Assembly: GCA_028707535.1 (NCBI GenBank) | Contig: JAQWAU010000007.1 | Span: 1-63,977 of the forward strand | Source: Heliobacteriaceae bacterium | GTDB lineage: Bacteria > Bacillota > Desulfitobacteriia > Heliobacteriales > Heliobacteriaceae | Reading direction: 5' to 3' | DNA: 63,977 bases | In this document: positions 1-8,802 of the stretch, in pieces | Layout: the number at the start of each line of letters is the position of its first letter | How positions within the stretch are numbered: position 1 is the first letter of the stretch | Position numbers and translations under genes: made by a program | The notes under the pieces: generated by a model | The model's input: only the letters and a program-made list of their open reading frames with translations | Database searches by the model: none | Told to the model about the DNA's origin: nothing

Positions 1-31
1 TTACCCGGTCTGCCAAAGGCTTCATGTTCAT
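1..31 (-). CDS. groES: Co-chaperonin GroES, N-terminal fragment cut by the window edge
   Basis: Only the first ten codons are in the window. They read M-N-M-K-P-L-A-D-R-V, the canonical start of GroES, the 10-kDa heptameric lid of the GroEL chaperonin. A strong Shine-Dalgarno (GGAGGAGGG) lies at 41-50, nine bases before the ATG at 31; a second in-frame ATG at 25 is also possible. The upstream region carries a sigma-A promoter and a CIRCE operator, the usual control of groESL in Firmicutes. groEL presumably follows to the left, outside the window. The identification rests on the short N-terminus plus CIRCE and is strong despite the truncation. Confidence 0.88.
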   Translation of the reverse strand, partial: MNMKPLADRV

Positions 32-67
32 CCTAGGTTAACCCTCCTCCGAATATGTTTCTTGTTG

Positions 68-94
68 TTAGCACTCGTCGGCGGCTAGTGCTAA
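68..94 (-). promoter_or_regulatory. CIRCE operator (HrcA binding site)
   Basis: TTAGCACTC at 68-76 and TAGTGCTAA at 86-94 are separated by nine bases, matching the CIRCE consensus (TTAGCACTC-N9-GAGTGCTAA) with one mismatch. It lies just downstream of the groES -10 box, over the start of the transcript, where HrcA represses heat-shock operons. Confidence 0.93.
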
Positions 95-108
95 CATGCC
101 CAAATAAT

Positions 109-137
109 ATAATATGGAGGAGCCGATCCGGATGCAA
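109..137 (-). promoter_or_regulatory. Sigma-A promoter of groES
   Basis: On the minus strand TTGCAT (132-137) and TATTAT (109-114) are spaced by exactly 17 bases. The transcript would begin just upstream of the CIRCE element. Confidence 0.78.
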
Positions 138-216
138 ACATGCCCATACCCAATTAGGCCGGATTAACTCCTCCTTACAAATTATTTCCTCGTATTTTAA
201 CAATATGCACCTTTGC

Positions 217-1602
217 TTAATGTTTTTTATCATGAACACCGGAAAGGCACCAATTAAGACCCCCTTTTTCCGTGGTCATCGCTTTGCCGTTAAGTAAACC
301 CGCCTTAAAAACCCGGACGAATGCTTTAACCACCACCGGATCGAATTGTGACCCGACATGCTTTTCTAGTTCTTTTATCGCATTTGCCGGGCTCATCCCC
401 TTACGGTAGGGACGGTCGGTAGTCATAGCGTCGAAAGCGTCCGCCACAGCAATAATCCGGGCGGTGATATCGATATTATCACCCTCGAGATTTTCCGGGT
501 AACCACTGCCGTCATAACGTTCATGATGATGTTTAACCCCTGGAATGATACCATAAAGTTGTTTAATGTGATTGAGAATTTCTTCCCCATAAATAGTGTG
601 TTTTTTGATGGCTTCAAACTCTTCGGCCGTCAACCGATCTTTTTTCAACAAAATCTCGTCGCTAACCCCAATTTTGCCGATATCATGGAGAACCGCCGCC
701 AATTTGAGTTTCTCCATCTCTTCAGCGGCAAGTCCTAAGGCTTTACCGATGCCGGCACAGTAGTTCATTACCCTTTTGGTGTGCCCTCCCGTGTACGGGT
801 CGCGTTTTTCAATGGTTTCCGCCAGGGTATAAACCGTAGTCAAAAACCCTTCTTTAAGACTGTCGTAAAGCCGGGCATTTTCGATGGCCGCGGCCGCATG
901 GAAGGCTAAGGTAGTCAACACCTTTAAGTCTTCAGCCGTGTAGTTCTTCGGTTCATCACTGGTTATGATAATTACCCCAATGACTTTGTCCTTAATTCTT
1001 AACGGAGCAAACATGAGTGACCTTACAGCATTACTTAAATGGCGATACCGGGCATCGGTAAACACATCATTGACGATCTCGGCCTTGCAAAAGTAAGCCG
1101 CCGGGTCCGGCGGCTTATTCCCCACCGGACCGGCAGCAGCCAAGACTTCCCAAGCAATCATATCCCCATTAAACAACACTACCGCGATATTTTGAGCCCG
1201 GATCAGCTTTTGGGTCTCCGCAATCACAACTTGCGCCACTTGTTTCGGGTCAAGATTCGCGGCTAATTTTTCACAAAAATCATAAAACAAGGTCAGCTCG
1301 CGATATTTTTCCAGGGTTTCCCGCCCGAGAACCTTCTTCTCAAACTCCACGGAAGCCAGGTAAGACAACAAAGTGGCGACAACCCTAGCCTGTGGACCAC
1401 CAACCCAGCCGATCAGTTTACCGTAACCCTTGACCGGCAATTGGTCTCCAGCCAAATCACCACTCCAGCTGCCGGCATCACCGAACAGGAGTATTCCTTT
1501 TGCGTCCCAAACCCAAACAGGTATTTCAATACCGGTGATCTCCCTAATTAGGGAGATCACCTCTTTTTTGGCCACAAGACGTTTGAGGCTTATCTGGACC
1601 AT
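217..1602 (-). CDS. GAF and HD-GYP domain protein, probable cyclic-di-GMP phosphodiesterase
   Basis: The 461-residue protein is soluble. Its middle part (about 100-245) looks like a GAF sensor domain. The C-terminal half is a complete HD-GYP domain: H-T-K-R, L-H-D-I-G-K-I-G, K-H-H-H-E-R-Y-D-G-S-G-Y-P and A-D-A-F-D-A-M-T are all present. HD-GYP proteins hydrolyse cyclic di-GMP and control motility or surface behaviour. The N-terminal 95 residues are unassigned. A chemoreceptor gene lies upstream on the same strand, which suggests a signalling neighbourhood but not a shared operon (118-bp gap). A 26-bp perfect palindrome lies inside the 5' end of the gene. The function is a family-level assignment; the signal sensed is unknown. 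Confidence 0.9.
   Translation of the reverse strand: MVQISLKRLVAKKEVISLIREITGIEIPVWVWDAKGILLFGDAGSWSGDLAGDQLPVKGYGKLIGWVGGPQARVVATLLSYLASVEFEKKVLGRETLEKYRELTLFYDFCEKLAANLDPKQVAQVVIAETQKLIRAQNIAVVLFNGDMIAWEVLAAAGPVGNKPPDPAAYFCKAEIVNDVFTDARYRHLSNAVRSLMFAPLRIKDKVIGVIIITSDEPKNYTAEDLKVLTTLAFHAAAAIENARLYDSLKEGFLTTVYTLAETIEKRDPYTGGHTKRVMNYCAGIGKALGLAAEEMEKLKLAAVLHDIGKIGVSDEILLKKDRLTAEEFEAIKKHTIYGEEILNHIKQLYGIIPGVKHHHERYDGSGYPENLEGDNIDITARIIAVADAFDAMTTDRPYRKGMSPANAIKELEKHVGSQFDPVVVKAFVRVFKAGLLNGKAMTTEKGGLNWCLSGVHDKKH
1535..1560. repeat. 26-bp perfect palindrome inside the HD-GYP gene
   Basis: GTGATCTCCCTAA is followed directly by its exact reverse complement, with no spacer. It sits about 15 codons into the HD-GYP reading frame and could form a cruciform or bind a dimeric regulator. 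Confidence 0.85.
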
Positions 1603-1719
1603 GTTTAAATTTTCCTTTGCTGTTTAATGGTGAACCAGCAATGATGTCATTACCCATCGAGACTGTTCGACATTAAATGACAAAAACCTGCCAACCCTGG
1701 TCACACAGCAGAAGTGTTT

Positions 1720-3444
1720 CTAGACAATGAATTTGTTTACGATCGTTTGCAGTTCACCCGCCATTTGCGCCAGCGACTGACTGGAAGCGGTGATCTCTTC
1801 CATGGTGGCACTTTGTTCCTCGGTTGCCGCCGACACAGTTTGCGCTTGACCGGCAGTATCCTTACTAACCGTCTCAATGGCATCAACCGCCGCCACAATT
1901 TGGTTGGCCCCCTCGGCGACCTGTTGAATTACCTCGGCGATATGTTGCACTTCCCGGGAAACATCGTCGACCGTTTGGGTAATCGCCGCAAATGAACCCC
2001 CTGCTTTATTGGCCACCTCCGTACCCGCTTTAACTTCTACGGCCCCTGAATTCATTGCCGCAACCGCCTTATCCGTTTCTCCCTGCACTTCACTGATTAG
2101 GGTGGCAATCTGGTGAGCGGCTTCCTGCGACTGTTCCGCCAATTTACGCACCTCTTCGGCCACTACGGCAAACCCCCGGCCGGATTCCCCCGCCCTGGCC
2201 GCTTCGATTGCGGCGTTTAAGGCCAATAAATTTGTTTGGCTGGCAATCCCGGATATCGTGTCCACAATCAGGCCGATTTCCTTGGAGTGTTCCCCTAGTT
2301 TGGCGACAACCTCCACGGTCCGCAATGTCGTCGCTTCAATATTACCCATTTGTTTAATTGCCGCCGTTACGGCCTCGCCGCCTTCCCGGGCCGCACCCGT
2401 GGTTCTTTGGACTGCCCCTTCCGCCCGCTGGGCGTCGGCTACCACCAGATCGATCGCCGCCGAAATCTGGCTCACCACCGTTGCCGTTTGACCGACGGAA
2501 TCAAGTTGTTTTTCCGTCCCCCCGGCAACAGAGGAAATCGCCTCCACCACTTGATTGGTGGCGGCTGCCGCCTGTTCGGCGCCGGCGGACAACTGTTCCG
2601 AAGAAGAACGCAAAAGATCCGTCGATTTTTTGATTTGCTGGATCATATCCCGGAAATTGGCCTGCATCGTTTTTAATGCCTGCCCTAACTCACCTACTTC
2701 GTCCGCCGAACGGACTTCCATCGCGTGACTCAGGTCCCCGGCCGCCATTTGGTTCGCATCACCCACTAAGGCCAATATCGGGTTACGAAATATCCGGGTA
2801 AGAAAAACGCTTAACAGCAGCCCCACGATTAAGGCAACCAAGGTTATAGTCAACGAAAGACCTTGAACCGCATTGGCATCGCCAAAGGCCTCTTCGAAAC
2901 TGCTGACGACAATCGCCCCGTTTTCGTCACTGACATTTTGCAACAAAGCGTCAATCTCTTCGGTAATCGGAATCAGGCTGTAGGCAATCTCTTTTGACCT
3001 TCGTTCCAGTTCCAATGCCCGGGTGATGTTGCCGGCCCGCAATTCCTGGTGGTAAACCCGGACCACCGGCGCCAGGTCGTTCACCAAACCATCGCGGTAT
3101 TTAGCGGTCATCTCAATCAATTGCACCGCGTCTTTTTTCTTTTCTTCCCGGGCCATGGCCATGATTTGGTTTTCCAATTCAATGGTATTTTTCATCGTTT
3201 GGTCCACTTGTTGCATAAACTTTTCGTCACCGTAGGCCACAAACCCCCTGATTGCGGCAATCCCCGAACCAAATTCATCCAATATTTTAAGCCCCAGTTC
3301 TTGCCGGTCATGCGCCTCATTAATCGTTGTAAACTGGTCTTTAATGGTGTTCAAAAAATAAAAGGAGCTACTGCCTAAAACCAGCAGCATGATTAACATT
3401 ACCCCAAAACCGGAACCGATTTTTTTCCCGATGGTTAGCTTCAT
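1720..3444 (-). CDS. Methyl-accepting chemotaxis protein
   Basis: The protein is a transmembrane chemoreceptor of 574 residues if it starts at 3444. The frame stays open to 3552, but the 3444 start begins M-K-L-T-I-G-K-K and aligns with the second chemoreceptor at 25.3-27.0 kb, which has the same length. One membrane helix lies at about 10-31 and another at about 195-217, enclosing a small extracellular four-helix-type sensor. A HAMP linker and a long cytoplasmic signalling hairpin follow, with the conserved tip ([20 protein letters not shown]) that binds CheW and CheA. The ligand is unknown. The gene stands alone, without che genes nearby. Confidence 0.93.
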   Translation of the reverse strand: MKLTIGKKIGSGFGVMLIMLLVLGSSSFYFLNTIKDQFTTINEAHDRQELGLKILDEFGSGIAAIRGFVAYGDEKFMQQVDQTMKNTIELENQIMAMAREEKKKDAVQLIEMTAKYRDGLVNDLAPVVRVYHQELRAGNITRALELERRSKEIAYSLIPITEEIDALLQNVSDENGAIVVSSFEEAFGDANAVQGLSLTITLVALIVGLLLSVFLTRIFRNPILALVGDANQMAAGDLSHAMEVRSADEVGELGQALKTMQANFRDMIQQIKKSTDLLRSSSEQLSAGAEQAAAATNQVVEAISSVAGGTEKQLDSVGQTATVVSQISAAIDLVVADAQRAEGAVQRTTGAAREGGEAVTAAIKQMGNIEATTLRTVEVVAKLGEHSKEIGLIVDTISGIASQTNLLALNAAIEAARAGESGRGFAVVAEEVRKLAEQSQEAAHQIATLISEVQGETDKAVAAMNSGAVEVKAGTEVANKAGGSFAAITQTVDDVSREVQHIAEVIQQVAEGANQIVAAVDAIETVSKDTAGQAQTVSAATEEQSATMEEITASSQSLAQMAGELQTIVNKFIV

Positions 3445-3683
3445 CTCGCCGTGCCACCCCCGCAGGGAAAGCAAGTCCCTCCTTAATAATGAAAATAACG
3501 ACTTTTTAATTGGTCGCCTGTTACCGCGTAATTTGTCCCGCATCACCACCAAACCGGTATATATCCGCTAACTATTTTTATTATTTTGATAATTCACCTA
3601 ATTCGCCATTTCCGGCCCATAGTCCTTTTCCGGGCTAAGCATTTTCCAGGACTATAGTCCCCTTTCGAAATCACCCCGACGAA

Positions 3684-3720
3684 CAAAAAAACATCCGGAA
3701 ACAGTTTCCCGGACGCTTTT
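3684..3720 (-). terminator. Rho-independent terminator after queC
   Basis: On the minus strand a GTCCGG...CCGGAT hairpin with a GAAAC/GTTTC extension is followed by a run of T (3691 to 3684). It closes the dehydrogenase-queC unit. Confidence 0.85.
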
Positions 3721-3739
3721 ATATATGCCGTTTATAGGA

Positions 3740-4447
3740 CTACTGCCGGCGGTAAGGCAGGGGATCAGGCACCCCAACCGCCTGAAAGCCGGCCAAACGT
3801 TGCCGGCAACCGGCACAATGCCCGCATGCCGGGGCTTCCCCCTGGTAACAGGTATGGGTTAAGTGTAAAGGGGCCCTCAACTGTAAAGCCAGCCGGATAA
3901 TCCCGAACTTTGTCATCCGGAGTAACGGTGTCATTACCTTGACCCCCTTACCCTCTGTACCAGCCGCCGTACCTGTGTCGATCACCTGCTGAAAAGCAGC
4001 GATAAACTCGGGCCGGCAATCGGGATAGCCGGGATTGTCCAAGGCATTTACGCCTAGATAAATTCGCCCGGCGCCAACCATTTCGGCCCAAGCCAAAGCG
4101 TAGGCCAAAAAAAGAATGTTCCGCGCCGGCACGTAAGTAGCCGGCACCCCGCCCGGGGTTGTCCCCGCATTTACGGTCCTAGGCACACTCCCCGCCTCAG
4201 CCGTTAAGGCACTCGCCGCGAAAACGGTCCCTAAATCGATCACCCGGTGTCTAGCCCCGTAGTATTCGGCTATATCGACCGCAGATTTAATTTCCCGGTG
4301 GTGCCGCTGGTTATAGGCGAAAGTTAAGGCAAAGATCTTTTCCTCCTGCTTGGCCGCGATCGCCATACAGGTCGTCGAATCCAGCCCGCCCGAAAGGACC
4401 ACAACAACCGGAATATTTAGCGGCTGATTGTCATTAACCGGTGACAT
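3740..4447 (-). CDS. queC: 7-cyano-7-deazaguanine synthase
   Basis: QueC converts 7-carboxy-7-deazaguanine to preQ0 using ammonia and ATP, on the way to queuosine in tRNA. The 235-residue protein has the PP-loop S-G-G-L-D-S at residues 19-24. Its zinc site is visible as four cysteines (about 200, 208, 211 and 214) in the pattern C-x7-C-G-H-C-x2-C. No other que genes are in the window, so the rest of the pathway must be elsewhere or preQ0 is handled differently. The gene overlaps the end of the upstream dehydrogenase by 31 bp, so the two are probably translationally coupled, although no biochemical link is obvious. Confidence 0.96.
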   Translation of the reverse strand: MSPVNDNQPLNIPVVVVLSGGLDSTTCMAIAAKQEEKIFALTFAYNQRHHREIKSAVDIAEYYGARHRVIDLGTVFAASALTAEAGSVPRTVNAGTTPGGVPATYVPARNILFLAYALAWAEMVGAGRIYLGVNALDNPGYPDCRPEFIAAFQQVIDTGTAAGTEGKGVKVMTPLLRMTKFGIIRLALQLRAPLHLTHTCYQGEAPACGHCAGCRQRLAGFQAVGVPDPLPYRRQ

Positions 4448-5517
4448 ACTGCCGACCCCACTTCCTCAGTTGACGAGCTGCCGCCAATGTCGGGTGTCCG
4501 GTACTTGCCCTCGACCAGCACCGTCTCCACCGCCTTAAGAACCTTTGCCCCCCAGTCGGGACGCCCGAAGTGGTCTAACATTTGACTTACCGACCACACT
4601 GCCGCCAAGGGATTCGCAATCCCCTTTCCCGCAATATCCGGCGCCGAGCCGTGAATCGGCTCAAACATCGACGGGTATTTCTTTTCCGGGTTTAAATTTG
4701 CTCCGGCGGCTAAACCCATCCCCCCGGCGATCGCCGCTCCTAAATCGGTCAAAATATCCCCAAACAGGTTCGACCCGACGACCACCTCAAAACGCCGGGG
4801 TTCCCACACGAAAAACATCGCTGCCGCATCGACCAAAAGACTCCGGGCCGGCACTTCCGGGAATTCCCGGGCTACTTGCCGGAAAACCTCGTCCCAAAAA
4901 ACCATCGAATAGTTCAAAGCGTTAGCCTTACTGATACTAGTCACACTCCGGCCGAGCCGCTCAGCCAACCTAAAAGCATAACGGATTACCCGCTCGGTGG
5001 CAAACCGGGAAAACGTGGCTGTTTGCAGGGCAACTTCCCGTTGAGTTCCCGGGTACAGCCTGGCCCCGGCGCCGGAATACTCCCCTTCGGTATTCTCCCG
5101 CACAAAAATCATGTCGACATCCTCCCGCCCCACTGACTTCAACGGGCAGGAAACCCCCGGCAGTAATTTGATCGGACGCAAATTGATATATTGGTCAAAC
5201 TCCTGCCGGATCCGCAATAACAAGCCCCGCAAAGAAACGTGATCAGGCACTGCCGGGCTACCGACAGCACCCAATAATATCGCGTCATAAGCACCCAATT
5301 GTTCAATTCCATCGGCCGGCATCACTTTCCCGGTTTCCAGATAGTAACCACAGCCCCAGGGAAAACAGTCAAAAGCAAAATTTAAATTTGATTCCAACCC
5401 GGCTACGGTTTTTAACACCTTAACCGCTTCCGTGATTACCTCCGGCCCAACCCCATCCCCTGGAATCAAGGCAATCCTGTATCGGTAAGCCGCCAATTTC
5501 ACCAAACCTTCCATCAT
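4417..5517 (-). CDS. Tartrate / D-malate / isopropylmalate-type dehydrogenase
   Basis: This 366-residue NAD-dependent beta-decarboxylating dehydrogenase belongs to the isocitrate/isopropylmalate family. G-D-G-V-G-P-E near the N-terminus, the arginine-rich L-R-P-I-K segment, F-V-R-E-N-T-E-G-E-Y-S and the G-D-I-L-T-D-L metal-binding segment are present. The stretch V-P-D-H-V-S-L-R-G-L-L-L resembles tartrate dehydrogenase/decarboxylase and D-malate dehydrogenase more than LeuB. No leuCD lies beside it, which also argues against a leucine role. The start has no clear Shine-Dalgarno; an internal GTG a few codons in (after GGAAGG) is an alternative. Substrate is uncertain, family certain. Confidence 0.87.
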   Translation of the reverse strand: MMEGLVKLAAYRYRIALIPGDGVGPEVITEAVKVLKTVAGLESNLNFAFDCFPWGCGYYLETGKVMPADGIEQLGAYDAILLGAVGSPAVPDHVSLRGLLLRIRQEFDQYINLRPIKLLPGVSCPLKSVGREDVDMIFVRENTEGEYSGAGARLYPGTQREVALQTATFSRFATERVIRYAFRLAERLGRSVTSISKANALNYSMVFWDEVFRQVAREFPEVPARSLLVDAAAMFFVWEPRRFEVVVGSNLFGDILTDLGAAIAGGMGLAAGANLNPEKKYPSMFEPIHGSAPDIAGKGIANPLAAVWSVSQMLDHFGRPDWGAKVLKAVETVLVEGKYRTPDIGGSSSTEEVGSAVCHRLMTISR

Positions 5518-5680
5518 TGACTATAAGGAGAATCTACCAGTGTATTCTATAACGAAATCCCGCCTGTGCCTATCCCTTCCCCGGAACTAACCCAAAAATA
5601 CCAAAAAACTCCTCGATTACCGCTACTCAATTCTGGGAAATTTATAGCTGGTTAATCTAATAAAAGGAGGAGATTTCCGA

Positions 5681-6289
5681 GTGCATCAATCTATCCAACA
5701 GCAGATTTATGCTCTGCAAAACCAGTTGCGCCAAATTGAATCAATCGCTTCCCAAATGCAGCATTCCGAACGTCGCAACGAACAACAACTAGCTTCCCTG
5801 GCCCAAGCAGAAGGCCATGCGCAAAATCAGCTCCGGCAGCTGCAAACCATGTGTTCCCAGGTAACCCAACACCTGCAGGCTTTGGCAAATCAGGCGCAAC
5901 AAATGACTTCTACAGCCTATCAAATCGGTTCACAGTTCCGGCCGGAAACTTATAGCACACCGGCTACCTATGCTACTCCTTTCAGTGGCAGCCAATGGGG
6001 CCAGCCCATGAACCTGCCCGGCACCCAGAGTAGTTTTGCTCCGGGCGCCGGCACAACAATGGGCTCCATGACCTCCACGGGTTCAATGGGTACCACGGGT
6101 TCAATGGGCACACAAAGCTATTCCCCCACCACTACACCAATTAGCGGCTCAATGCCGGCGCAAACCGGCACGATGACCCCATCCTTTGGTCAAACCTCTA
6201 CCGCCAACCTTCCGGGCAGCAGTGACCTTTTTGCGGCCGGCCAGACCAGCATGACCCAGGGTTATAACGAAAACAAGCCCACCCGCTAG
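5681..6289 (+). CDS. Hypothetical glutamine-rich coiled-coil protein with low-complexity tail
   Basis: A GTG start follows an excellent AAAGGAGGAG site. Residues 1 to about 90 are glutamine-rich and helical with heptad character. Residues 90-202 are low complexity, rich in S, T, G, P and M, with tandem S-M-T-G-T-T-G-S-M-like units. There is no signal peptide or membrane segment. It resembles small spore or coat-associated Gln-rich proteins of sporulating clostridia in composition, but I do not recognise a family and give no function. It stands alone on the plus strand between minus-strand genes and has its own terminator. Confidence 0.75.
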   Translation: MHQSIQQQIYALQNQLRQIESIASQMQHSERRNEQQLASLAQAEGHAQNQLRQLQTMCSQVTQHLQALANQAQQMTSTAYQIGSQFRPETYSTPATYATPFSGSQWGQPMNLPGTQSSFAPGAGTTMGSMTSTGSMGTTGSMGTQSYSPTTTPISGSMPAQTGTMTPSFGQTSTANLPGSSDLFAAGQTSMTQGYNENKPTR

Positions 6290-6319
6290 AAAAATAAACG
6301 GTTTTTCTCCCGGCCAGCC

Positions 6320-6353
6320 AAAAAAAAATGCTCCGAAAACAGGTTCCGAAGCA
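6320..6353 (-). terminator. Terminator for the CAP-domain gene
   Basis: Read on the minus strand, a TGCTTCGGAAC...TTCGGAGCA hairpin is followed by nine T residues (6328 to 6320). It lies just downstream of the CAP/SH3 gene. Confidence 0.8.
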
Positions 6354-6356
6354 ACC

Positions 6357-6393
6357 AGGCTGCTGAAAAACTTAGCAGCCTCTTTCTTTTTTT
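6357..6393 (+). terminator. Terminator for the coiled-coil gene
   Basis: AGGCTGCT (6357-6364) pairs with AGCAGCCT (6374-6381), followed by a T-rich tract on the plus strand. Together with the facing minus-strand hairpin it separates two convergent genes. Confidence 0.85.
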
Positions 6394-6402
6394 GACCCTT
6401 TA

Positions 6403-7233
6403 CTAGCCCGCAAACATCTGGACCATAATTTTACCATAGGGGCTACCATTGACGATCCCAATGCCAATCCGCTTAAAGTTGGGGTTTAAGATATTTGCCC
6501 GGTGGCCTGATGAGTCCATTAACCGTTGGTGGGCGTCAGCCACCGAGGGATTGCCGGCAAGGTTTTCCCCGGCCGTCCGGTACGAAACCCCGAACTGGCG
6601 CATCATATCAAAAGGAGAGCCATAGGTGGGGGAATTATGGCTAAAATAGTTATTGTTCACCATATCCGCGGCCTTAACCCGGGCCACCTTTACCAATAAA
6701 GGATCCGCCTCCAGAGGTGATAAGCCGTTAGCAACCCTCTCCGCATTCACCTTCTCCAGCATTAATTGTTCATCTGCATTGAGAACTCCCGGCTGCGGTT
6801 GCGGCTGCGGTTGCGGCTGCGGTTGCGGCTGCGGCTGTGGCTGCGGCTGCGGCTGCGGCTGTGGCTGCGGCTGCGGCTGTGGCTGCGGTTGCGGCTGTGG
6901 CTGTGGCTGCGGTTGCGGCTGCAAGGCAACCTTGGCATAATGGGCCGAGATAAACCCTGTTTTACCGCTGGCATTCTGCACATAATACCAGTAACCGACC
7001 TGCCCCCAGTAACGTAAGGCCTGTCCCCGGTAAACCTTGCCGACAACCACATACCTGGTTCCCGGCCCGGAACGGAGATTGACCACACTACCGGTTACAA
7101 CTACCACCGGGGCCGTTTGATCGCAAACAACGGCCGGCTCAGTAGCTGCCGCCGGGGCCGCCGGCGTTATGACGATCCCGAAACCGGTCGCCAAAAAAAC
7201 ACCCAACACCAACAAGCTTAGTCTTTTTAACAT
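6403..7233 (-). CDS. Secreted SH3b and CAP (SCP/YkwD-like) domain protein with Pro-Gln linker
   Basis: The 276-residue protein has a signal peptide (about 1-31) and then a bacterial SH3 domain (about 45-105; N-L-R-S-G-P-G and Y-W-Y-Y-V). A linker of about 22 Pro-Gln dipeptides follows, then a C-terminal CAP domain with the conserved N-A-E-R, Y-F-S-H-N-S-P, A-G-E-N-L-A and S-G-H-R-A-N-I-L motifs. This layout matches YkwD/SafA-like extracellular proteins that attach to peptidoglycan. The CAP enzymatic role is unknown for the bacterial family. The linker is encoded by a tandem GGCTGC/GGTTGC-type repeat, so its length is likely to vary between strains. Confidence 0.9.
   Translation of the reverse strand: MLKRLSLLVLGVFLATGFGIVITPAAPAAATEPAVVCDQTAPVVVVTGSVVNLRSGPGTRYVVVGKVYRGQALRYWGQVGYWYYVQNASGKTGFISAHYAKVALQPQPQPQPQPQPQPQPQPQPQPQPQPQPQPQPQPQPQPQPQPQPGVLNADEQLMLEKVNAERVANGLSPLEADPLLVKVARVKAADMVNNNYFSHNSPTYGSPFDMMRQFGVSYRTAGENLAGNPSVADAHQRLMDSSGHRANILNPNFKRIGIGIVNGSPYGKIMVQMFAG
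6791..6922 (-). repeat. Tandem 6-bp repeat encoding a Pro-Gln linker
   Basis: About 22 imperfect copies of a hexamer (GGCTGC, GGTTGC or GGCTGT on the plus strand) encode alternating Pro and Gln between the SH3b and CAP domains. Because the unit is a multiple of three, gain or loss of copies keeps the frame. Confidence 0.93.
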
Positions 7234-7364
7234 ATACTACCTCCCAGACTTAGAATAATGAAGCAAGGTTCGCTTCAATTATATTTTTTAATCACATTTA
7301 AACTCAATCCGCAAATATTGCCAAGTCTGGGTGTTGGCACCTGCCAAGCCGTCCTGCTTAACCT

Positions 7365-8735
7365 CTACTTGTAAATCATCCGGGGCCGGCCTCCTTTTTC
7401 CACCCCTAAAAGATAATCGGATAATTCAACCAAGCCGTAAGCAGCAAATAAGAACATCAAGGGCATAAACGGCACATTGTACCGGGCAAACCCGAAATAA
7501 ACATTATGCACTACCGTGTAATAAAACGGCAAACTTAAAAGTAAGATCGGCGCCCGGAACTGACCACCGGCGCCAAATGCGTCACCAGGCACTTCATCAG
7601 CCCGCCGGCCACCGATTGCCCTGATTTCGTCACTACGAGTCCACCATCGCCACAAGGTCAAGCCAATCCCGCCCAAGGTTGCCCAAAAAACCCAGGCGTG
7701 GAACTTGGTGATCCACGGGACAATCGACCACCAGATCGGTTCCCAGACAAAAGCCCGGCTCCACAACAACATAAACTTACCCCAGGTATACCACTTAAAA
7801 TACCGCCAAGGTTCCTGCGGCACGTTTTCTTCCAGCCGCTCCAAAGCCCGCTCTTTATATTTTTGCTGGGCATCCAGCTCATCGTTCCCTACCGGCCAAT
7901 CCGCCGCCCCCTCTTTGGTCAGCCCTTCCATATTGACATAAGTACCGAGCAATAACGGTTCACCAGCCCCGGAAGAAAAAGGAATGAACCGGTCAAACTG
8001 GATGTAATTGCGCACCCACCACGGAGACATTACCACGCAAAAAACCAACACCAGAGCTGCTGTGTTCCGCCATAGCCGGGGGATAGGAATTTTCCCGCGC
8101 CACCACAGGTAGGCCAGGAAAATCACCGGATATAGGGCGTTAGGCGCCCGGGTCAAGGTCAAAATGGCGGTAAAAGCCCCCAACAGCCCGAAAAGAAACA
8201 GTTCCGCCCGGTAACTAAGTTGCTCCTCGTGGCTCAGCTTCAATAGCAAAAAAATATATCCCAGCAGAAAAACCGTATATAACGTTTCCGTTAAAATTAG
8301 ACCGTTAACCATGATGTTAGGCGGGTATACAGCCATCAAAAAAGCCACTAAAAAGGCAATCCGCTCCTCGGTCAGCCGGATGGCCAGCAAGTACGCCAGA
8401 AGTACAATCAAGACTCCCAGCACAGCCTGGACATAACGGACAGCCTGGACACCAGTTTCATTGCTGCCGCACCCGGCAAAAATCAAGGCGACGAAAGCCG
8501 GAAAAACCGGACCAATAAAGGCAGTTGGGGCTTCGCCTTGGTAAGTCATGGTCCCGGTAGCCAACCAATTTGCCGCACAGTTTATGTAACCGACATCATC
8601 ACTTTCCAGGGTCAGGGCCGGGCCTTGCGCATAAATCACTCCAAAGCGCAATACCAAAGCCAAAAGTAAAATTATTCCTAACATGAACCGCTGTTTTCGT
8701 CCCAAAACTAATTCCCACTCCCCGTTTTGTGCCAA
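7365..8735 (-). CDS. GT-C type membrane glycosyltransferase (family 39/ArnT-like)
   Basis: This 456-residue integral membrane protein has about nine or ten hydrophobic helices. The first extracellular loop carries E-S-D-D-V-G-Y, the acidic motif typical of GT-C enzymes that use polyprenyl-phosphate sugars (PMT, ArnT and relatives). The central region contains the aromatic W-W-V-R-N-Y segment also usual in the family. It probably transfers a sugar to an extracytoplasmic acceptor, but sugar and acceptor cannot be read from sequence. It is not clearly in an operon; the Lon-like gene upstream ends 68 bp before its start. Confidence 0.82.
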   Translation of the reverse strand: MAQNGEWELVLGRKQRFMLGIILLLALVLRFGVIYAQGPALTLESDDVGYINCAANWLATGTMTYQGEAPTAFIGPVFPAFVALIFAGCGSNETGVQAVRYVQAVLGVLIVLLAYLLAIRLTEERIAFLVAFLMAVYPPNIMVNGLILTETLYTVFLLGYIFLLLKLSHEEQLSYRAELFLFGLLGAFTAILTLTRAPNALYPVIFLAYLWWRGKIPIPRLWRNTAALVLVFCVVMSPWWVRNYIQFDRFIPFSSGAGEPLLLGTYVNMEGLTKEGAADWPVGNDELDAQQKYKERALERLEENVPQEPWRYFKWYTWGKFMLLWSRAFVWEPIWWSIVPWITKFHAWVFWATLGGIGLTLWRWWTRSDEIRAIGGRRADEVPGDAFGAGGQFRAPILLLSLPFYYTVVHNVYFGFARYNVPFMPLMFLFAAYGLVELSDYLLGVEKGGRPRMIYK

Positions 8736-8802
8736 TTACCCGCCTAATCCCGGCCGGTTAGGGGATGCCGGAACCCGGCACCCCCCCAGCGCGAAAACCA
8801 GG

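Noticed and set aside
3570-3720. Cyclic di-GMP riboswitch upstream of the first chemoreceptor
   Set aside because: A GGACTATAGTCC palindrome and a partial repeat are present, but the conserved GEMM core was not found.
6791-6922. CRISPR-like array
   Set aside because: The unit is 6 bp with no spacers and it encodes Pro-Gln in frame.
6653-7088. Overlapping long ORFs (Arg-Leu, Cys-Gly and Ser-Arg repeats) in other frames of the CAP gene
   Set aside because: They are out-of-frame readings of the 6-bp repeat.
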